Source: Treponema brennaborense
GTDB taxonomy: Bacteria; Spirochaetota; Spirochaetia; Treponematales; Treponemataceae
Assembly: GCA_023666275.1 (NCBI GenBank)
Contig: JAMPCJ010000003.1
Coordinates: 62,001 to 126,000 of the forward strand
DNA: 64,000 nt
Direction: 5' to 3'
Part shown: piece by piece, positions 53,620-61,411 of the stretch
Position numbering within the stretch: the first letter of the stretch is position 1
Layout: every line of letters begins with the position of its first letter
The notes under the pieces: model-generated
What the model was told of the DNA's origin: nothing
Database searches by the model: none
The model's input: the letters and a program-made list of their open reading frames with translations, nothing else
Made by a program: the position numbers and the translations under genes

Positions 53620-54270
53620 ATGATTTTCGGTATTTCTGCCGGCAAAATATATCTTGCTGTTTTTCAGACGATATATATGGTCGGTGTTTCTTTGATTTTC
53701 GGTTTGATTTTAGCTTTTCCGCTTGCCGTTGTTTTATTTGCGACACGCAAAGGAGGCATTAAACAAAATGTCGTTGTGCATGCTGTTTTCAGTACGGTTA
53801 TAAATATCGTGCGCAGCGTGCCTTTTATTATTTTGATTGTGTACATTATGCCGCTGACAAAAATGATTGTCGGCACCAGAGTCGGATCAAAGGCGGCGCT
53901 TGTTCCGCTTGTGTGTTATATAACGCCGTTCCTCGCGCGGCTGATTGAAAATGCATTTTTCGAAGTAGACAGCGGAATCATCGAAGCGGCGCAGGCTATG
54001 GGAGCAACGATGATGCAGACGATTTTTAAATTTGTTCTGCCTGAAGCAAAAGGCGGAATAATTCTCGGCATTACAACCGGAACTGTCAGTTTGCTCGGCG
54101 CTACGGCAATGGCAGGCGCGGTCGGCGGCGGCGGAGTAGGAGACTTGGCACTGACGTATGGATATCAGCGATTCAATCAGCCGCTTATGACTTCCACCGT
54201 TGTGATTCTCATTGTATTTGTGCAGATAATTCAAACGGTCGGAACAAAATGCGCAAACAAAGTAAAATAA
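53620..54270 (+). CDS. metI: MetI-like ABC permease, copy 1
   Basis: A 216-residue inner-membrane permease with about five membrane segments and the EAA loop IEAAQAMGATMMQTIFKFVLPEAKGG. The MetI marker FARTRKGGI appears as FATRKGGI, and SVPFIILIVYIMPLTKMIVGTRVGSKAALVPL is typical. Start ATG 53620 has GGAAGGTGG just upstream; an ATG at 53590 inside metN is an alternative. Completes metQNI. Confidence 0.92.
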   Translation: MIFGISAGKIYLAVFQTIYMVGVSLIFGLILAFPLAVVLFATRKGGIKQNVVVHAVFSTVINIVRSVPFIILIVYIMPLTKMIVGTRVGSKAALVPLVCYITPFLARLIENAFFEVDSGIIEAAQAMGATMMQTIFKFVLPEAKGGIILGITTGTVSLLGATAMAGAVGGGGVGDLALTYGYQRFNQPLMTSTVVILIVFVQIIQTVGTKCANKVK

Positions 54271-54296
54271 TTTAAATGGCGGTTTTATGTTATCCA

Positions 54297-54325
54297 TTGA
54301 CATAAAAAACAAATAAAAGTATAAA
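54297..54325 (+). promoter_or_regulatory. Consensus promoter of the second Met-type cassette
   Basis: TTGACA (54297-54302), 17-nt spacer, TATAAA (54320-54325), starting just after metI1. Predicted start near 54332 puts the short leader ORF at 54377 in the leader of metN2. The AT-rich inverted repeat AATAAATTG/CAATTTATT (54324-54357) overlaps the start site. Confidence 0.7.
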
Positions 54326-54376
54326 TAAATTGTCCGAAAAACATCCGGCAATTTATTTCAATACGGAGGTATGATG

Positions 54377-54475
54377 ATGGCAAAAACTTCATTAAGAATA
54401 ATTGCTTTTGAAAAGCTTGTCCGCCAGAATTTCCGCAACGGCATCATGCGTCCGTGTCTGTTTGTGCAGTTCTAA
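54377..54475 (+). CDS. Short leader ORF before metN2 (leader family copy 1)
   Basis: A 32-codon ORF with SD GGAGG (54365-54369) 7 nt before the ATG at 54377; ATGs at 54371 and 54374 are in frame but too close to the SD. It contains AFEKLVRQNFRNGIM followed by RPCLFVQF. The core FEKLVRxNFRNGxM recurs in the ORF before metQ2 (57401-57469). Of the 14 core codons, five differ only synonymously (K, L, V, F, G) and two are conservative (Q/E, I/L), which argues for selection on the peptide. Location between a consensus promoter and metN2 suggests a regulatory leader peptide sensing amino-acid supply. Function is inferred. Confidence 0.6.
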   Translation: MAKTSLRIIAFEKLVRQNFRNGIMRPCLFVQF

Positions 54476-54487
54476 CTGCGTCGTTTT

Positions 54488-54502
54488 ATTTTACCGTAAA
54501 AT
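54488..54502. repeat. 15-nt palindrome downstream of leader ORF 1
   Basis: ATTTTACCGTAAAAT is a 7+1+7 palindrome between the leader ORF and metN2. It may be a small RNA hairpin or an operator. No T-tract directly follows; TTTTTT occurs at about 54511-54516. Confidence 0.4.
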
Positions 54503-54560
54503 GCCCAAAATTTTTTACTCGTTTATTCTGCAAATAAGTGCAGAGGATGGATTTGTTTAA

Positions 54561-55622
54561 ATGAATGATTTGATTGAATTGAAAAATATATACAAAACTT
54601 TTTATCACGGCGAAACGGTTTTTAACGCTGTAGAAAATGTATCGCTTTCAATTCGCAAAGGCGAGATTTTCGGGATTATAGGTTTTTCGGGAGCCGGAAA
54701 ATCAACTCTGGTGCGCGCCGTAAATCTTTTGGGACGTCCGACATCAGGCAGCGTTATTGTCCGCGGAAAAAATATGCTGAAACTTTCCGCAAAGGAATTG
54801 CGCGAGGAACGAAAAAAAATCGGAATGATTTTTCAGCATTTTAATTTGATGAAAAGCCGCACGGCGGAAGAGAATGTTGCTTTTCCGCTCAAGCGTTCCG
54901 GACTTTCGAAAATCCGAATTGCGGAAAAAGTGCAGTCGCTTTTGCGGCTTGTGGAAATCGAAGACAAAGCAAAAAATTTTCCGAGCCAGCTCAGCGGCGG
55001 ACAAAAACAGCGTGTTGCTATTGCTCGTGCGCTTGCGAATGATCCCGATATTCTGCTTTGCGATGAAGCGACATCCGCGCTTGATCCCGGAACAACGCAT
55101 GCAATTTTAAAATTGCTGAAAAAATTAAATCAGCAGCTCGGATTGACAATTGTCATAATTACACATCAAATGGATGTCATAAAAGAAATATGCGATAAAG
55201 TCGCGGTAATGGAGCACGGAAAAATTGTGGAAAGCGGCGAAGTTTTTGATATTTTTGCCAATCCGCAAAATGAAGTTACGCGCAATTTTATTCGTTCTTC
55301 TTCGGCACTTTCAAAAATAGATGATTTGATAAAAGAAAATTCGCCTGTTGTGCGTCTGCATTCCGGCGAAAAACTTGTGCGTTTTACGTATGTTCAGAAA
55401 AATGTCAGCGAGCCGCTTATTTCCGCTGTGTCAAGAATGTATGATGTAACAATAAATATTATTTTTGCGGAAATCGAAATTGTTCAGGATGCGCCGATCG
55501 GCGGAACGGTTGCAATTATCAGCGGAGACAACAACGCGGTTTTGCGTGCGCTTGAACATATCCGTCTGGAAAATGTCAGCGTTGACGTTTTGAAAGAATT
55601 TGCGGAGGAAAAAAATGCGTGA
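54561..55622 (+). CDS. metN: MetN-like ABC ATPase with NIL domain, copy 2
   Basis: A 353-residue ATPase with Walker A GFSGAGKST, signature LSGGQKQRVAIARAL, Walker B ILLCDEATSALDPG and an NIL domain at about 270-345 (VRFTYVQKNVSEPLISAVSRMYDVTINIIFAEIE). Clearly paralogous to copy 1 at 52.6 kb. Its binding protein is not adjacent; metQ2 lies after the hydroxyacid dehydrogenase gene. The last 8 nt overlap metI2. Confidence 0.93.
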   Translation: MNDLIELKNIYKTFYHGETVFNAVENVSLSIRKGEIFGIIGFSGAGKSTLVRAVNLLGRPTSGSVIVRGKNMLKLSAKELREERKKIGMIFQHFNLMKSRTAEENVAFPLKRSGLSKIRIAEKVQSLLRLVEIEDKAKNFPSQLSGGQKQRVAIARALANDPDILLCDEATSALDPGTTHAILKLLKKLNQQLGLTIVIITHQMDVIKEICDKVAVMEHGKIVESGEVFDIFANPQNEVTRNFIRSSSALSKIDDLIKENSPVVRLHSGEKLVRFTYVQKNVSEPLISAVSRMYDVTINIIFAEIEIVQDAPIGGTVAIISGDNNAVLRALEHIRLENVSVDVLKEFAEEKNA

Positions 55623-56295
55623 TGTGCTGGAAATATTTCTGCCGAATGTAATGCGCCGGCTTCCGGTTTTCGGGCAGGCGATTCTGGATACGATTATTAT
55701 GACGGCTTGGTCCGGGATAATAAGTTTTATTCTCGGTCTTGTTTGCGGAATTACGATTACCGTAACAAAAGAAGATGCTGTTCTGGAAAATAAATTTGTG
55801 TTTCGAATTCTTGATGCTCTTATCAATTTGTTTCGTTCGATTCCGTTTATTATTTTGCTTACCGGCGTTATGCCGTTGAGCCGTTTAATTATGGGAACAG
55901 CTATCGGTGTGCGCGGTGCGATTGTGCCGCTTGTTTTCGGAACAGTTCCGTTTTTCAGCCGGCAAATTGAAACGGCGCTTGCGGAAGTTGACGGCGGTTT
56001 GATTGAAGCTGCCGTCAGCATGGGACTTTCTCCGCTGGATATAATTTTTCGCGTATATTTGCGTGAAAGTGTTGCACCGATTGTCCGCGGCACTGCAATA
56101 ACACTGATAAGTTTAATCGGACTTACTGCGATGGCGGGCGTCGTCGGAGCGGGCGGGCTTGGAAATTATGCAATTATGTATGGACATGACCGCAATCAGC
56201 TTGACGTAACTTGGGTTACAATTGTGATATTAGTTGCCGCCGTAAATATAATTCAGTGGTTTGCCGGAATTATTATAAAAAAACATACGCATTAA
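55615..56295 (+). CDS. metI: MetI-like ABC permease, copy 2
   Basis: A 226-residue permease with about five or six membrane segments, EAA loop IEAAVSMGLSPLDIIFRVYLRESVAP and SIPFIILLTGVMPLSRLIMGTAIGVRGAIVPL. SD GGAGG sits inside the end of metN2 and the start overlaps its stop (ATGCGTGA), implying coupling. Forms the importer with metN2 and probably metQ2. Confidence 0.92.
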   Translation: MRDVLEIFLPNVMRRLPVFGQAILDTIIMTAWSGIISFILGLVCGITITVTKEDAVLENKFVFRILDALINLFRSIPFIILLTGVMPLSRLIMGTAIGVRGAIVPLVFGTVPFFSRQIETALAEVDGGLIEAAVSMGLSPLDIIFRVYLRESVAPIVRGTAITLISLIGLTAMAGVVGAGGLGNYAIMYGHDRNQLDVTWVTIVILVAAVNIIQWFAGIIIKKHTH

Positions 56296-56338
56296 AAACG
56301 GCGTTTAAAACTATCGGGAATATGTGCGGAGAAAAAAG

Positions 56339-57301
56339 ATGAATCTAAATAGAAGAAAAATAGGAATTATCGGCGCCGGCCATGTCGGGAGTCACGGTGC
56401 TTTTGCGTTGATTGCTCAGGGGCTTGCAGAAGAAATTGTGCTTATTGATATCGATGAAAAAAAGGCGCAGGCACAGGCACTCGATTTGTCTGATGCAGTT
56501 GTTTATTTGCCACGGCGCGCAAAAGTGTATGCCGGCTCTTATGACGATATACGCGATGCAGATATTTTAATTGTGGCAGCCGGACCGCTTCCCGATATGG
56601 CTGCCGGCCAGACAGATCGCCAGCAGACATTGGGTGCAACAGTTGCGGTTCTCAAAAATATAATTCCGCAGATTGCACGGAGCGGTTTTTCCGGCATCAT
56701 TGTGAATATTTCAAATCCTGCTGATGTTGTAACTCATTACTTGCAGGAAAAATTGAATTGGGATTCTCGGCGAATTCTTTCTACTTCTACGACGCTTGAT
56801 TCCGGACGGCTGCGCCGTGCGATTTCGGAAGCGACAGGCTACGATGAAAAATCTGTGTATGCTTATGCACTCGGCGAACATGGCGAAAGTCAGTTTGTGC
56901 CCTGGAGCATTGTTTCTGTAAGCGGAAAACGTTTGCTTGATTTAATTGCGGAACAGCCGCAGCGTTTTGATTGTTTGAATTTAGATGAAATTGCCGTACG
57001 TGCAAAAGGTGCCGGCTGGACAATTCTCGGCGGCAAAGGTTCTACGGAATTCGGAATCGGTGCATCCATTGCCGTCGTAGTACAGGCAATTATCTGCGAC
57101 GAAAATAAAATTCTGCCGGTTTCTGCGCTGCTTAACGGGGAATACGAACAGCGCGGCGTATATGCCAGCGTTCCATGCAGAATCAATAACGGCGGCATTG
57201 CGGAAATTATGGAGTTGAATTTAACGGACACCGAACGCGCGCAGTTTGCCGCCAGCTGCAAAACAATGGATGAAAATTACCGAAAAGCGTTAAGTCTGTA
57301 G
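56339..57301 (+). CDS. L-lactate/L-2-hydroxyacid dehydrogenase
   Basis: A 320-residue NAD-dependent LDH/MDH-fold enzyme. Dinucleotide motif IIGAGHVGSHGAFAL, acidic residue LIDID (NAD preference), the flexible loop GPLPDMAAGQTDRQQ with Gln at the lactate-type position, NISNPADVVTH, the Arg in LDSGRLRR and the catalytic His in GEHGESQFVPWS. The loop lacks the typical KPGETR of LDH and is closer in form to L-2-hydroxyisocaproate dehydrogenases. With importer genes and an aminotransferase downstream it may reduce 2-keto acids from imported amino acids. SD GGAGAAAA. Confidence 0.85.
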   Translation: MNLNRRKIGIIGAGHVGSHGAFALIAQGLAEEIVLIDIDEKKAQAQALDLSDAVVYLPRRAKVYAGSYDDIRDADILIVAAGPLPDMAAGQTDRQQTLGATVAVLKNIIPQIARSGFSGIIVNISNPADVVTHYLQEKLNWDSRRILSTSTTLDSGRLRRAISEATGYDEKSVYAYALGEHGESQFVPWSIVSVSGKRLLDLIAEQPQRFDCLNLDEIAVRAKGAGWTILGGKGSTEFGIGASIAVVVQAIICDENKILPVSALLNGEYEQRGVYASVPCRINNGGIAEIMELNLTDTERAQFAASCKTMDENYRKALSL

Positions 57302-57400
57302 CAAAAAAATTTTGCAGATGTGCAAGTTGGCATAACTGAACTTATGAAGCAATTGTGTGAAAAATTCATTTTTTTCGGTATCGGCGGCGGGAGAAACAAA

Positions 57401-57469
57401 TTGACATTTTATATGTATTTTGAAAAATTAGTGCGCGAAAATTTTCGCAACGGACTCATGTGCCGTTGA
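57401..57469 (+). CDS. Short leader ORF before metQ2 (leader family copy 2)
   Basis: A 22-codon ORF from TTG 57401 (SD GGGAG at 57389-57393, 7-nt spacing) or 18 codons from ATG 57413. Sequence around the core reads YFEKLVRENFRNGLMCR then stop. It repeats the FEKLVRxNFRNGxM core of the ORF at 54377 with different codons. Both peptides place Cys near the end (CR and RPC), which would fit sensing of Cys or Met charging. Downstream, before metQ2, CGGCA/TGCCG (near 57507-57530) and TGTGC/GCACA just before the SD can form small hairpins. No promoter with good boxes was found. Confidence 0.6.
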   Translation: MTFYMYFEKLVRENFRNGLMCR

Positions 57470-57611
57470 AATGAAACGATTGTCTGGTTTTATGACAGCG
57501 TGCGCGGCAGTGGATTTTTTCCCTTGCCGAATAATTCTGCGTGGCGGAATAAAAGTATAAGAAAAATTTATTTGAATATTATTGTGCGGAAATTTTGCAC
57601 AGGAGGATTAT

Positions 57612-58439
57612 ATGAAAAAGATTGCTGCGGTTATTATAAGTGCTGCACTGGTGTTTACGGCGGTTTCCTGCGGAAAAAAAACGCAGTCAGTTGAAGTGAA
57701 ACTCGGCGTAGTCGGTTCGATTTATGAAGATTTATGGGAACCTGCAAAAAAGGCACTTGCAGACGATGGCATCAATTTAAAAATTGTGCAGTTTTCGGAT
57801 TATGTAACGCCGAACAATGCGCTCGCAAACGGGGAAATCGATTTGAATGCGTTCCAGCACAGAATATTTTTGGAAAACGACGCGGAAAGTCATAATTACG
57901 ATGTAAAACTAATAGGAAATACGTTTATCATTCCGCTGAATTTATATTCCGTAAAAGTAAAATCTGTCGATGAACTGAAAAACGGCAGTGTTGTGGCGAT
58001 TCCGAATGATGTAACGAACGGCGGCCGTGCGATAAAAGTTTTGGCGGCTGCAGGACTTATTGCATTGAAAAGCGATGCAGGATTTAATCCGACTGTCGCT
58101 GATATAGCGGAAAATAATCGCGGCATAATCATTAAAGAGCTTGCGGCTAATACGATTCCTTCCGCGCTTTCGGATGTTGATGCCGCAGTTGTGAACGGAA
58201 ATTACGCACTTGATTTCGGTATAAAAACCGAGTCGGCGATTTTTGCGGATACATCGATTTCCGAAAAAGCATATTGGAATTTAATTGCCGCCCGCGGTGC
58301 TGATTTAAATGATCCGGAAAAAGTAAAAATTTTCCGCAGCGTGGTAAAAGCCTTTCAGTCGCCGGAAACCGAAAAAGTGTTTAATGAAACATTCGGCGGT
58401 TATTTTATCAAAACAGGCTGGGACATAGACGAATTGTAA
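57612..58439 (+). CDS. metQ: MetQ-like substrate-binding lipoprotein, copy 2
   Basis: A 275-residue lipoprotein (lipobox FTAVSC). It has canonical MetQ signatures lacking in copy 1: NGEIDLNAFQHRIFLENDAESHNY, VAIPNDVTNGGRAIKVLAAAGLI, and VVNGNYALDFGI. Therefore methionine or a close analogue is its most likely ligand, and it probably partners MetN2/MetI2. SD CAGGAGG precedes ATG 57612. Confidence 0.92.
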   Translation: MKKIAAVIISAALVFTAVSCGKKTQSVEVKLGVVGSIYEDLWEPAKKALADDGINLKIVQFSDYVTPNNALANGEIDLNAFQHRIFLENDAESHNYDVKLIGNTFIIPLNLYSVKVKSVDELKNGSVVAIPNDVTNGGRAIKVLAAAGLIALKSDAGFNPTVADIAENNRGIIIKELAANTIPSALSDVDAAVVNGNYALDFGIKTESAIFADTSISEKAYWNLIAARGADLNDPEKVKIFRSVVKAFQSPETEKVFNETFGGYFIKTGWDIDEL

Positions 58440-58662
58440 TTCTTTGCCGTGCCGGTGATACATTTGCATTCCGCCGGCGCGCTTTAGCTTTATCATTCCT
58501 TGTATTCCAATGCAAAAGTGCGCCGCATGCATTGCATTGCTGCGTTGCCGCGGGTTCGCTTCTGTGGACATTTTTCGGCAAATGTGCAGTGCAGCGGCTG
58601 CGGCATGCCGATGCGGCAGGGCTCGGCGGCAGAATCTATTCCTTGTTTTCGGGAGTTTGTAT

Positions 58663-60039
58663 ATGCAGGATATTTCGGAACTTTCTTGTATCATTGCGGA
58701 CAGCAGCCGCGTTGTATTCGGCGGAAAAATCGATGCAAAGTATCTTTCCGATACGCTCGGCAGAAAAAAAGGCACGGCTGCGGCGTTGGTGTTTCCTTTG
58801 TCGACAGAAGAAATAAGCGCTGTTATGAAATTCGCGCACAGCGGCGGTATTCCGGTTGCCGTGCGCGGTGCAGGTACAAATCTTGTCGGCAGTACGGTTC
58901 CTCGCGGCGGTTCGATTATTATCGATATGTCTTTGATGAACAAGATTCTTGAAGTAGATGCGGAAAACTGTACTGCCTCGGTCGAGCCGGGCGTTATTCT
59001 TGAAGATTTTCAAAATTACGTGGAAAGTCTCGGATTTTTTTATCCGCCTGATCCGGGAGAAAAACGTTCCACGATAGGCGGAAACATCAGCACAAACGCC
59101 GGCGGCATGCGCGCTGTGAAATACGGCGTAACCCGCGACTATGTGCTTGGACTTGAGCTCGTGCTTGCAGACGGCACCGTGATTCATGCCGGCAGCAAAA
59201 ACCGCAAAGATACAACCGGACTCGATATAAAAGATATTGTTATCGGCTCGGAAGGAACTCTCGCGGTTATTTCGAAATGCGTTTTGAAGCTGATTGCCAA
59301 GCCGGAAAAATCTGCGGACTTGCTGGTTTGTTTCGATACGCTCAAAGCCGGCATCGAGGCGGTTCCTGCGGTTCTGCGCTCAAACGCCCGTCCTGCGGCG
59401 ATTGAATTTATCGAGCGCAAAGTGGTGCGTCTCGGCGAACAGTTTTTGGGATTGTCATTTCCCGACAGCGGAAATGCGGAGGCATATCTTCTCATAACGT
59501 TTGACGGCAGTTCCGAAGAAATCGAGTTTTCCGTGAAAAAACTCCGTGAAACAGTGGAAAATAGTTGCCTTCGGATAATTGCGCTCGATAATCCTGTGCT
59601 CCGTGCTGATGTATGGAAAATTCGCGGCTGCCTTGTAAAAGCAGTTGAAGCAGTAAGCGAGCAGGAACCGCTGGATATTGTCGTACCGATCAGCAATGTC
59701 GCCAAGTTTGTGGAATATGTGAATCGGCTTGAAGCGGAAGCGAAAATGCAGCTGATATGTTTCGGACATGCCGGCGACGGAAATGTTCATTTATGCGCAG
59801 TGCGGGGCGAACGTACCGATGAAGTCTGGGAAACAGAACTGCGCGCGAATCTGGAAAAACTCTACGGCGAAGCATACAATCTCGGCGGGCTTATTTCCGG
59901 CGAACACGGATTGGGAATCAGCAAGCGGGAATTTTTTTTCAAAAAAACCGATGCCGCAAATGTCGCCTTGATGAACCGCATAAAAGATGCATTCGATCCG
60001 AAGCGGATTCTCAACGGCAGCATCGGATATTCGCAGTAA
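58663..60039 (+). CDS. FAD-linked 2-hydroxyacid oxidase, GlcD type
   Basis: A 458-residue FAD-binding oxidase. The PCMH-type domain (PVAVRGAGTNLVGSTVPRGG, FYPPDPGEKRSTIGGNISTNAGG) and C-terminal FAD-linked oxidase domain (CFGHAGDGNVHLC, SGEHGLGISKREFF, FDPKRILNGS) match GlcD/D-lactate dehydrogenases. It oxidises D-2-hydroxy acids or glycolate to 2-keto acids. No GlcE/GlcF subunits are adjacent. ATG 58663 has GGGAG 7 nt upstream; the long upstream frame to 58510 is Cys-rich and unlikely to be coding. Confidence 0.92.
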   Translation: MQDISELSCIIADSSRVVFGGKIDAKYLSDTLGRKKGTAAALVFPLSTEEISAVMKFAHSGGIPVAVRGAGTNLVGSTVPRGGSIIIDMSLMNKILEVDAENCTASVEPGVILEDFQNYVESLGFFYPPDPGEKRSTIGGNISTNAGGMRAVKYGVTRDYVLGLELVLADGTVIHAGSKNRKDTTGLDIKDIVIGSEGTLAVISKCVLKLIAKPEKSADLLVCFDTLKAGIEAVPAVLRSNARPAAIEFIERKVVRLGEQFLGLSFPDSGNAEAYLLITFDGSSEEIEFSVKKLRETVENSCLRIIALDNPVLRADVWKIRGCLVKAVEAVSEQEPLDIVVPISNVAKFVEYVNRLEAEAKMQLICFGHAGDGNVHLCAVRGERTDEVWETELRANLEKLYGEAYNLGGLISGEHGLGISKREFFFKKTDAANVALMNRIKDAFDPKRILNGSIGYSQ

Positions 60040-60089
60040 ACGACATTGCTTGTGCATAAAAACATGAACCGAAAAACAGGAGGGCGCTT

Positions 60090-61283
60090 ATGCCGCTGCT
60101 TTCAAACAGAACGCAGTCATTCACCGACAGTGTAATCAGGCGGATGACGCGCATTTCAAATCAATACGGTGCGGTTAATCTTTCGCAGGGATTTCCCGAT
60201 TTTGAACCGCCGAAGGAAATTCTGGAACGTCTTGCGGAAGTTACGCACGAAGATTTTCATCAGTATTCCATAACTTGGGGCGCACGGAATTTCCGCGAAG
60301 CTCTGGCGGAGAAAATAGCGCGATTTTCCGGCGTTTCGGTCAATCCCGATACCGAACTCACGGTAACTTGCGGCAGTACGGAAGCAATGATGGCAGCTAT
60401 GCTGAGCGTCGTAAATCCCGGCGACAAAGTGATTGTTTTTTCGCCCTTTTATGAGAACTACAGTGCGGATGCAATTTTAAGCGGCGCCGAACCGCTGTAT
60501 ATTCCGCTTGTTCCGCCGTCGTTTGATTTTGATTTCGATGTTTTGGAAGATGCATTCCGCAAACGGCCGAAAGCAATTATTGTCTGCAATCCGTCGAATC
60601 CATGCGGAAAAGTGTTCACGCGCTCCGAGCTGGAGGTCATTGCGTCGCTTGCGAAAAAATACGATGCGTTTGTGATTACAGATGAAGTATACGAACACAT
60701 TGTATACGAACCGAATGAACATGTGTATATGGCGTCGCTTCCGGGAATGGCGGAACGTACCATAACGTGCAATTCGCTTTCAAAAACGTATTCAATTACC
60801 GGCTGGCGGCTGGGCTATGTTTACGCTGCGCCGGCAATTACAGACAGAGTAAAAAAGGTGCATGATTTTCTGACTGTCGGTGCCGCCGCGCCGCTGCAGG
60901 AAGCCGCTGTTGCCGGTTTGCGTTTCGGCGGCGATTATTATCGGGAACTTCAAAAAAAATACGCGCACAAACGGGAATTGTTTTTAAAAGGACTAGACGA
61001 TATCAATCTTATTCATACCGTTCCGCAGGGCGCGTATTATGTTTTAGTTGACATCAGCGAATTCGGATTTGAAAGCGACACGGAATTTGCGGAAACGTTG
61101 GCGCGCGATGTAGGCGTGGGAGCCGTTCCCGGATCCAGTTTTTTCAAAGAACCGGAAAACCGATATGTGCGGCTGCATTTTGCAAAAAAAGACGAAACGC
61201 TTTTTGCGGCATTGAATCGGCTTGCCGAAATCAGGAGCAAAATAAAAACTTCGGGACGGCTGCGGAAAACGGCGCAGGAATAA
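60090..61283 (+). CDS. PLP-dependent aminotransferase, class I
   Basis: A 397-residue fold-type I aminotransferase. GAVNLSQGFPDFEPPKEI, the CGSTEAMMAAML stretch, NPSNPCGKVFTR, DEVYEHIVYE and the PLP-lysine motif NSLSKTYSITGWRLGYV are intact. The SQGFPDF start is shared with kynurenine/methionine-type and aspartate-like aminotransferases. In this cassette it could convert imported amino acids (Met, aromatic) to 2-keto acids for the hydroxyacid dehydrogenases. SD AGGAGGG precedes the ATG. Confidence 0.9.
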   Translation: MPLLSNRTQSFTDSVIRRMTRISNQYGAVNLSQGFPDFEPPKEILERLAEVTHEDFHQYSITWGARNFREALAEKIARFSGVSVNPDTELTVTCGSTEAMMAAMLSVVNPGDKVIVFSPFYENYSADAILSGAEPLYIPLVPPSFDFDFDVLEDAFRKRPKAIIVCNPSNPCGKVFTRSELEVIASLAKKYDAFVITDEVYEHIVYEPNEHVYMASLPGMAERTITCNSLSKTYSITGWRLGYVYAAPAITDRVKKVHDFLTVGAAAPLQEAAVAGLRFGGDYYRELQKKYAHKRELFLKGLDDINLIHTVPQGAYYVLVDISEFGFESDTEFAETLARDVGVGAVPGSSFFKEPENRYVRLHFAKKDETLFAALNRLAEIRSKIKTSGRLRKTAQE

Positions 61284-61382
61284 TGCCGTTTTCGGAACAG
61301 ATTATTTATGCGATTGCGCTAAATATTGCAAAATTTATAAAAAAACAAGGTTTTACCACTCGGCAGGCGATGCGTTATTTTG

Positions 61383-61411
61383 TATAATATCGTTTTAGAA
61401 TGAATTCTAAA
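61383..61411 (+). promoter_or_regulatory. carA -10 element and 18-nt palindrome over the start codon
   Basis: TATAAT (61383-61388), preceded directly by TG, lies 11 nt before the carA ATG. TTTAGAAT (61394-61401) and ATTCTAAA (61404-61411) form a palindrome around GA, covering the likely transcription start and the ATG. No SD and no clear -35 were found. The palindrome could be an operator or a start-codon hairpin. Confidence 0.5.

Noticed and set aside
51716-54560. SAM riboswitch or T-box before the metQNI or metN2 genes
   Set aside because: No SAM-I core or T-box sequence could be found in the short leaders.
58510-58662. N-terminal extension of the GlcD-type oxidase from 58510
   Set aside because: The extension is Cys/Arg-rich, unlike any GlcD, and the ATG at 58663 has a well-placed GGGAG.
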